Below are positions 57,563-64,000 of a stretch of 64,000 bases of DNA, piece by piece; positions within the stretch are counted from its first letter, which is position 1; the number at the start of each line of letters is the position of its first letter. The notes beneath the pieces are model-generated. The model saw nothing but the letters and a program-made list of their open reading frames with translations. It had not been told where the DNA came from and did not search any database. The DNA is from Manduca sexta (Eukaryota > Arthropoda > Insecta > Lepidoptera > Sphingidae). The position numbers and the translations under genes were made by a program. The stretch is from the NCBI RefSeq assembly GCF_014839805.1, contig NC_051115.1:1734600-1798599 (forward strand), given 5' to 3'.

Positions 57563-57595
57563 AACTACGCCTGGTTGGTTGGTTACTTATACAGT

Positions 57596-57960
57596 CATTT
57601 TGACACTGCGTCAATAAATGAAACCACATACTCGTCTTTACCTTTACTAATTTTGTGTCAAAAATCAGCGATCAATAACGAATATTTAAACCAAAAATTC
57701 CGGTTTTATTTGTCTGAATGTTTTATTATTTTATTATTTGTGTGAGTGTATTTCTGACTGAAAATGTGAAGTTGTCGCTGCGACGAATTCTCTTATAGCA
57801 GTAGTGGCATTAGGGCGCGTAAAATTAAAATTACTTTGTATTGATATTTATTTTGTTCGACACACACATTTATATTTTACATCTACGATTCGAGTAACTT
57901 ATAGTAAAGTGTTATTTTCAAAAATATAAGTAATTGGTTTAATTTAGTAACGCAATATCA
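57596..57960. mobile_element. MITE-E copy 5, diverged
   Basis: Left end CATTTTGACACTGCGTCAAT and right end TTTAGTAACGCAATATCAA are recognisable, as is the inner CTGCGACGAATTCTCTTA. Small deletions occur throughout. Confidence 0.75.
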
Positions 57961-58044
57961 ACCCTTCTCTGTATACTGTCGCACAGCTGGCTACGGGCCT
58001 CTACTACTGTAAGGGTTAACGCAACGCTGACCTGTACTAACTAC

Positions 58045-58350
58045 ATTTAAGCCCCCTTCCAGTCAATTCTTGTGTGCTCGGTCTCCACACCTGCACGCCC
58101 GCACGGTGGACATTTGTCGCGGCCCTAGGCACACAGTTAGTGTGTATACCTCATTGTTGTAAGTACACATTGAGGCCTATGAGGGCTTGCGAACATTTCC
58201 CTTCCCTTTCCCCTCCGCCAATCGTAAAATGGTTCCTTATCCTTCTCTCACACTTCCTTCCCAACTATCCCTTCCCACTTTCCTCCAGGGCCCTACAGTC
58301 GCTAAGCCGAGGAAATCTGGTATCCCATTCACTGTTTTCCCCCGGCATAG
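58045..58350 (+). repeat. Repeat H, full copy
   Basis: CAATTCTTGTGTGCTCGGTC to ATCCCATTCACTGTTTTCCC. Confidence 0.75.
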
Positions 58351-58401
58351 ACAGCGGGGTCAGTATCCAAAAAAAGACAATTTAAGCAGCAAATTTGCAT
58401 T

Positions 58402-58426
58402 CGGACTGCAGTTTAAATGCAGTCCG
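58402..58426. repeat. Short perfect hairpin
   Basis: CGGACTGCA and TGCAGTCCG are separated by GTTTAAA. It could fold in RNA; no T-tract or gene next to it gives it a role. Confidence 0.5.
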
Positions 58427-58849
58427 TCTCGACTCTAACCATCAGGTGCAGTGACGTCACTTTGCCACGTGCATATAAAACAATAAACGCAGTATGATTT
58501 CGAAAATTGAACTTTAAACCCATTACCTGACAGACTACCTATACTCGGATAAATCTAATGATTACTAATAACACGAATGGTTTATGCAAATTATTTTACC
58601 ATGACGTTTTGTAAGCAGAAAATTGTATTTAATTGATAAACACATAAATTCAATAAATAAATATTCATTACATTATTATTAATTATCTTTTGCATGCGGC
58701 TGCGCTCGCGTGAAAGCTTTGCTGGGATAAAAAGCATTCTGGAGTAATGTAGCTTCCTATTAGTGAAAGAATTTTCAAAATCGGTTTAGTATTTTCTGAT
58801 ATTAGCGCTTTCAAACAAATTCTTCGACTTTATATATCTATATACTAGC

Positions 58850-59589
58850 TTTTGCCCGCGGCTCCGCCCGCGTTATAAAGTTTTCCGTTATAAAAGTCAC
58901 GCTATATATTTTCCCGGGAGCCTATGTTCTTCCCAGGGTCTCAAACTGTCTCCATACCAAATTTTATCCTAATACGTTGGGTAGTTTTTGAGTTTAACAC
59001 GTTCGGGCAGACCGATGCAGCGGGACTTTGTTTTATGATATATTTTTGTAGAACTTTTTAAGAGGAACAATCCCGTCATACATTATTGTTGCATAACTGT
59101 AACCGTTTACGCAGCGCACGCAACAGAAGCTCTCAAAACTAATAAATTGTCCCCGTTTTTGCATCATGTTTCATTACTGCTCCGCTCCTATTGGTCATAG
59201 CGTGACGATATATAACCTATAGCACTCCAGGAACAAAGGGCTATCCAACACAAAAATATTTTTCAGTTCGAACCGGTAGTTCCTGAGATTAGCGATTACT
59301 GCTCCGCTCCTATTGGGCATAGCGTGATGGTATATATAGCCTATAGCATTCCAGGAACAGAGGGCTATCCAACACAAAAAGAAATATTCAGTTCAAACTC
59401 CTAGTTTCTGAGATTAGCCGTTACTGCTCTGCTCCTATTGGTCATAGCGTGATGATATATAGCCTATAGCACTCCACGAACATAGGGCTATCCAACGCAA
59501 AAAGAATTTTTCAGTTTGGACGAGTAGTTCCTGAGATTAGCGCGTTCAAACAAACAAACAAACAAACAAACTCTTCAGCTTTATATAAT
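58850..59589 (+). mobile_element. RTE-like tail containing a tandem triplication
   Basis: 58850-59040 is a standard tail (ACTAGCTTTTGCCCGCGGCT to CGGGACTTTGTTTTATGAT). 59041-59589 is the second subfamily with three tandem units at 59174-59543, ending CTTTATATAATAGTATAGAT. Confidence 0.62.
59174..59543 (+). repeat. Three tandem units of 122-125 bp
   Basis: Units start TTACTGCTCCGCTCCTATTG at 59174, 59296 and 59421 and each ends near CTGAGATTAGC. Other copies of the parent repeat (14460-14740, 49190-49475) have a single unit. Confidence 0.8.
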
Positions 59590-59864
59590 AGTATAGATAT
59601 ATAAAAATGAATCCCTATTTCCCTTGGTCACGCCATCACGCGTGAACGGCTCGACCGATTTCACGTTTTTTTTTTGTTGTGTTTGTTATTGTCAGGAGAA
59701 GGTTCTTATGAAAGAAAAGATTCAAAAAATTGCGGAGAAAATTAGAAAACTTAACGAAAATATTAATTTTATATAACTATCAATTGTTTGAAATAATTGT
59801 CAGCGATTGACAGAATGCGCTGCAAATTCATAGTTAAGACGGGACAACGTGTCGGGTCAACTAG
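59590..59864 (+). mobile_element. Non-autonomous Helitron
   Basis: ATATAAAAATGAATCCC at the start and GTGTCGGGTCAACTAG at the end. The very first bases are merged with the tail of the preceding LINE-like repeat. Confidence 0.75.
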
Positions 59865-59980
59865 TTAATATATAGATTTGTTGATAGTGATTTCTTTAGT
59901 TTATTTTATTTGGGCTTTATCGCGGTTTTCAAGACACTGAGCTCATTCTGCGTAGATAGCACCGTCGAGAGCAACCAGAG

Positions 59981-60152
59981 TTACCTGATGGTAAAGAGTG
60001 GGGTCCAATAGAATGTCGTCTGACACAATTATGCCGGCCTGGATATACACAGGCTGAACCCAGAACACGACACACACGTGGCCACTATGGTGGTTAACAC
60101 ATTGTGAAGGTCGCTATCCAGGTGGATATAAAATATATCCTACAACCAGTAA
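59981..60152 (-). repeat. Repeat D, copy just upstream of a coding exon
   Basis: TTACCTGATGGTAAAGAGTG to AATATATCCTACAACCAGTA; ends 128 bp before the exon at 60281. Confidence 0.75.
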
Positions 60153-60280
60153 AGTTTTCTTGCACCTCACATAAGAACCAACCACCTTCAATATTTATTA
60201 CACACCGAATTCCAACCATAACCACGTGCAAAAGCAAGGTCAAAATATATTTTCTAATCAACAACTATTCTTGTTCACAG

Positions 60281-60644
60281 ATCACAGACAACAATGTGCC
60301 TATAATCAAAAATGGCGTCAATATACCAAAGAATCGTATTACTATTATTCATAAGCAAATGCATATGCGACGAAAGTCAAAACGAAATAGACTTAATAAC
60401 CGAAACTCAAGAAGAAGCGGCAGAGAAAATTCCAGAAACCGAAGACTTTTTGAACACAACAGAAGCTTATAATGTGACCGAAGAGCTACCAGAAGCACTG
60501 GGACTTAGGAATGAAGACGAGAGAAGTGAGGAAGTGACTATATCAGACACTACTGAAGGTTTAGAAGAGAACACGCTGTCGAGCGCTGAGAATTTTTACA
60601 AAGACGATGAGGTCTTCACAAGTCCCAGCACTGTTGAGATGAGA
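60281..60644 (+). CDS. Unrecognised secreted acidic protein, first coding exon
   Basis: An acceptor TTGTTCACAG precedes 60281 and the donor AGA/GTAAGT follows 60644. Translation from the ATG at 60312 gives exactly 111 codons. The protein begins MASIYQRIVLLLFISKCICD, a typical signal peptide (basic n-region, hydrophobic core, small residues before the cleavage point). It continues as a strongly acidic chain rich in Glu, Thr and Ser with N-glycosylation sequons (NTT, NVT). A three-codon upstream ORF (ATG at 60294, stop at 60303) precedes the start. I do not recognise the family. Likely secreted or a type I membrane ectodomain; the window ends before any membrane anchor could be seen. Confidence 0.7.
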
Positions 60645-60775
60645 GTAAGTGTTTCGATATTACGACTCCAATAGAAATGGGAAGAAGGAGTGCTAGTTCC
60701 ACCTCTATCTACCCTCTTGTGTTTAGGCACTGCATGATGGTAGATGATGATCTCGACACAATACTAGCCTGTTCA

Positions 60776-61065
60776 CCGCCGAGGCAATTCTTGTGCGTTT
60801 GAGATACCCACCGAATGCACGCCCATGCACGAGGGACATTTGCCACGGCCGTAGGCACATAGTTAAGTGTGTATACCTCATGGTTGCCAATTCACACTGA
60901 GGCCTATACGGGAGCATTTCCCCTACTACCCATACTAAGAAGCCCTTTCCTTCGCATACACTTCCTTCCCAACTTTTCTCCGGGCCAGTGCAGTTGCTAA
61001 GCCAAGGGATTCCAGTATATTCCCATTCGCAGGTTTCCGTCGGTATAAACGTACCTTCCAAAAAC
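60776..61065 (+). repeat. Repeat H in an intron of the secreted-protein gene
   Basis: CGCCGAGGCAATTCTTGTGC to CCATTCGCAGGTTTCCGTCG. Confidence 0.75.
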
Positions 61066-61162
61066 TAAATACCAGCCTGTTCAAATAATCATAATTTTAG
61101 CACAGAAATTATTCTCAATGAATTTAAATTATCATCGTTTTCCTTAACCCGTCATGACTTGT

Positions 61163-61272
61163 CAAACAGCTACGCGTGTGACGGAAAAATAACCTTATTA
61201 TGTAGTATATAAGGTTATAATCCCGTGACACACGCAAATGTCATGTAGCTGTCTTGGCTCGCCGGCGAGCCA
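61163..61272. repeat. Imperfect inverted repeat plus 18-bp perfect palindrome
   Basis: ACAGCTAC (61166) pairs with GTAGCTGT (61244), with GTGTGACGG, AACCTTAT and their complements nested inside. The exact palindrome TGGCTCGCCGGCGAGCCA follows at 61255-61272. It lies in an intron of the secreted-protein gene. Confidence 0.65.
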
Positions 61273-61849
61273 CGAGAGACCAAGAGTTAATTTCAAAATA
61301 GAAATGCAATTTTACTAATATTATCCTTACAAATGTTAAAGAGCTTCGTTGGAAGGAAACACAGAAACGGTTGAACGAATTTGAATGAATTTGTCACATG
61401 AATAGACCAAGTCCTGGATTAAGATACTATAATATCTGATTTTGAAAAGAACAACACCAGAGATTCTTGCCCGTTCTTCTCTGGTGAGAACCGCTTTCCG
61501 AACTGGTGGTAGAGTTAATATTGACGGAATCTTAATAATGTATAACATTTTACGGATTCAAATAAATTATTTCGTTGCATTTCACTACATTTTATGCCAG
61601 TACATATTTATACCTGAAAAGCGACACACCTATTTCATATACATGGTTCCCAGACGTTATAAATATGTAGGACATATCTAAACGCAAAGCAACAATCTTG
61701 GAAGACCCAACTATAACATAGCAAAGTTTATAAACTAATATCTAGCCTACAATAGGGCTAGTCAAAACTATTTTCATTCACACTTCTGGTTCGATTGATG
61801 TCACAATAGTTTTCGTACGCGACTGCGCGGAATTTTTACAGAGCATTTT

Positions 61850-61986
61850 TTTATTGCTCTGAATGACGGGACGAGCTTGCCGTTCGCCTGATGGTAAGCG
61901 ATACGATCCATAAACAGTAGAAACATCAACACCTTGAATTACAAAGTATTGTTTGGTATTCCACTGCGCTCGCCTAGGACATGAAA
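61850..61986 (-). repeat. Repeat C, half copy
   Basis: TTTATTGCTCTGAATGACGG to CACTGCGCTCGCCTAGGACA, ending in a 20-nt T tract. Confidence 0.75.
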
Positions 61987-62640
61987 ATTTTTTTTTTTTT
62001 TTTTTTTATTGTGGGACTCTACGCCCCACTCTCGTTCCCCCTATCCAGGACAAGGGTTATTTTTTGGCATTTTTCTTTTTTTATTCATTTTTTTTTTTTA
62101 CATTTTTTCTAAGTTTATACATATCTATTTATCTACTTGTATTATCTTATATATATTCTTAATCTATTCATCTTATATCTTATATTTACGGCTTATTTTA
62201 ATTGTTAATATTATATATATATCATTATATACATTTAGCAATTCTTATTTTACTTATTTCTATTGTTTATCTTATATACTATTTTCTTACAATACTTTAA
62301 AACCTATCTATTTTATGTTTATCCTTAATTATCCTATTTATATTTTCTATTTTTATTTTCTAGTTTTTTCTGCAGATTCCAAATGTCGCTCTAACTTAAT
62401 ACCGTTAAATTTCGTAGAATGCCACTTTTGTTTTCAACGTGCGATATGCTAGCATGTGCATTTAAAACATGCAAATCACGATATGGATATATGAAGTATT
62501 TAACATTGCTATTTTGCTATTTCACAGTAGATTGAACCATTACATGAGCGCAATATTTTTGTATTTCAATCTAATGTCCGCTATATATATCTTAGAACTC
62601 TATCTTCAAAACATTTGTACTGATCGCATTCATTTATAAC
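61987..62640. repeat. T-tract and AT-rich low-complexity intron sequence
   Basis: A T tract of about 20 nt, a short GC-richer piece (GTGGGACTCTACGCCCCACT), then T-rich and TA-rich sequence to about 62360. The open frames here encode only Phe/Tyr/Ile-rich nonsense. Confidence 0.5.
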
Positions 62641-62651
62641 ATATTTTACAG

Positions 62652-62775
62652 ACTGAAAGCACCACACCGCCTTCCACCACCAGAGCTATGGACGAGGAGG
62701 AACCTCCGAATGTCAGAACAGAATCTGATGAAGATCTGGAAACTGGTGGACAAAGGAATCCGAAGACAGACGGCT
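62652..62775 (+). CDS. Unrecognised secreted acidic protein, second coding exon
   Basis: After the acceptor ATATTTTACAG the frame continues in phase 0 as TESTTPPSTTRAMDEEEPPN, then VRTESDEDLETGGQ and NPKTDG, the same acidic Thr/Pro-rich character as the first exon. The donor is ambiguous: GTGGGT at 62776 gives phase 1 and fits the acceptor chosen for the next exon, while GTATTC at 62780 is the alternative. The long introns on each side hold repeats only. Confidence 0.6.
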
Positions 62776-62800
62776 GTGGGTATTCTTTTAAATTAATAAC

Positions 62801-63092
62801 AATATCAGCCCTGTATTATATACTGTCTCACTGCACGGGCCTCCTCTATCACTGAGATTAGGTCTTAGTTCACCACGCTATAGTGCGGGCAGACTTCACA
62901 CACCCTCAAAATTCCTATAGAGAACTTCTCAGGTGCAGGTTTCCTCACGATATTTTCCTTCATCGTTTAAGCAAGCGATAATTCACAAAGAATACACAAA
63001 TATTTTTTTAGAAAAGTCATATGTGTGTTTGGGTTTTGAACCTGCGGACATTCGCCTCGGCAGTCCGTTCCACACCCAACTAGGCTATCGCC
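62801..63092 (-). mobile_element. SINE-B in an intron of the secreted-protein gene
   Basis: AATATCAGCCCTGTATTATA, 20 bp after the splice donor region, to CAACTAGGCTATCGCC. Confidence 0.82.
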
Positions 63093-63137
63093 TTTTCAAA
63101 TTTCTAAATTAATCAATAAGTAATTGCGCTAGTAGCT

Positions 63138-63345
63138 GACTGCCTCGGTGGTCTGACACCGCCCTGAGGTCCCGGATTTGAATCCGGCAGTCATATTTGG
63201 GTTCTCTGCCATCAGCACGGTACAGAACTTATGCCTCATATGATGATAGGCTCACCACTTATCACATCATGGGACGGAACACGAACGGTGGAAAGTTGGT
63301 GCACTAATTACACCTCCTTCCCCTTCGGAGATGAAAGGCAAAACT
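63138..63345 (+). mobile_element. SINE-A, diverged, just upstream of a coding exon
   Basis: GACTGCCTCGGTGG head, box B-like GGATTTGAATCC, and ATCACATCATGGGACGGAAC near the tail. It ends about 30 nt before the acceptor of the secreted-protein exon at 63374. Confidence 0.75.
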
Positions 63346-63373
63346 GAATATCTAACACGAATCAAACTTCCAG

Positions 63374-63607
63374 CGGATCCCTCGCAATCGGAGATCAGGA
63401 ACTTCGATCCGAAACCTCTCCCACCGCCTACCAGCAAGAGCTCGACCCTCAGGAGTTGGTTAGAAGACTCCTGGCTGCGGCCGCCTGCCGCTGTGCTGGT
63501 GCCGCTGCGACCCATGGCGCTGAACAGAGCCTTGGCTGTGTGGAAAGACCTGACTGTCGAAGGGTTGAATCTCACTGATATTGTTATTGTGGGATACGAT
63601 TCTAATG
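63374..63607 (+). CDS. Unrecognised secreted acidic protein, third coding exon with a structured C-terminal module
   Basis: A CTAAC branch-like site and the acceptor ACTTCCAG precede 63374; the exon ends AATG/GTGAGT. It reads DPSQSEIRNFDPKPLPPPTS, then a more hydrophobic part with LRSWLEDSWLRPPAAVLVPL and LTVEGLNLTDIVIVGYDSNG. This looks like the start of a folded domain, unlike the acidic exons before it. The ATG at 63331 lies in the upstream SINE tail and is probably not used. The donor leaves one nucleotide over and the gene continues beyond the window. Function unknown. Confidence 0.6.
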
Positions 63608-64000
63608 GTGAGTCATTTATTGAATATAGCGATGACTACAAGGTGATATGGGTGTTATAATCTCTGCCTACACCTTTGATAAGGGAATGAACCGTGATGC
63701 TATGTTCATATTTATGTAGGACTAAAATTCCCACTATACAATACTATAACTTATATAAAAAAAACGGTAAAATATCAGTTCTAGGTTGGTATATGTTTTC
63801 TGTTCAAATTTCTCATCCAATGATGTTGAAATCAATGCACAAAAAACAGTGGTACAACCCCAGTCGAGCCGGGCCATTCATGCCTTACGTCATTATATAC
63901 CGACTTGATACCATCAGGCGACTGGTCTGTTATCTCTCGCAAAGAAAACACATGGTATTACCCCGGTCGAGCCGGCCCATTCAATACACCAATCTACACC

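Noticed and set aside
62009..62452. 147-codon hydrophobic membrane protein
   Set aside because: It is the translation of T-rich low-complexity intron sequence (Phe/Tyr/Ile runs).
63331..63660. Independent gene starting at ATG 63331
   Set aside because: The ATG is in a SINE tail, and a consensus donor at 63608 interrupts the frame; it is an exon of the secreted-protein gene.

Overview
This is a nuclear genome window from an insect, almost certainly a moth or butterfly. The evidence is the AT-rich intergenic DNA, split genes with GT-AG introns, tRNA-headed SINEs in dozens of copies, short non-autonomous Helitrons, a maT-type mariner and RTE-like retrotransposon tails. All assignments come from reading the sequence; no search was run.

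Two host genes are supported, one at each edge, and neither is complete. On the minus strand (from beyond position 1 to at least 12368) lies a SEC23IP/PAPLA1-type intracellular phospholipase A1 gene. Five exons are visible and their reading phases agree at every junction: 11946-12368, a 5,057-nt exon at 2810-7866, and 1713-1842, 643-757 and 187-262. The last three encode a WWE-like domain. The lipase (GxSxG) and DDHD regions would lie beyond position 1. The first coding exon was not found.

On the plus strand at the right edge is a gene for an unrecognised secreted acidic protein. Its coding exons are 60281-60644 (signal peptide), about 62652-62775 and 63374-63607, and it continues past the window. 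A well-spaced Inr plus DPE promoter at 41066, followed by a 111-nt leader and a consensus splice donor at 41177, is a plausible start for it and would give a 19-kb first intron. That link is inference.

The rest (roughly 12.4-60 kb and all larger introns) is repeat-derived. Families, named here for convenience: SINE-A and SINE-B (both tRNA-headed); SINE-J (SINE-A head with another body); repeats C, D, F, G, H and L; short Helitrons; MITE-E (long TIRs, TA target duplication); a hAT MITE with an exact 8-bp duplication; a palindromic MITE-M; a mariner DD37D relic; a Penelope-like C-terminal remnant; an R1/I-like LINE C-terminus; RTE-like tails. Many are nested, so relative ages can be read: the hAT MITE lies in repeat H, a Penelope tail in MITE-E, MITE-E in a LINE tail, and repeat L in a Helitron. 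I saw no CRISPR array, operon, true tRNA or rRNA gene, and no convincing new defence or metabolic system. The most distinctive host feature is the giant disordered exon of the PAPLA1-like gene, with recurrent di-phenylalanine motifs and a Tyr/Gln/Asn-rich tract.
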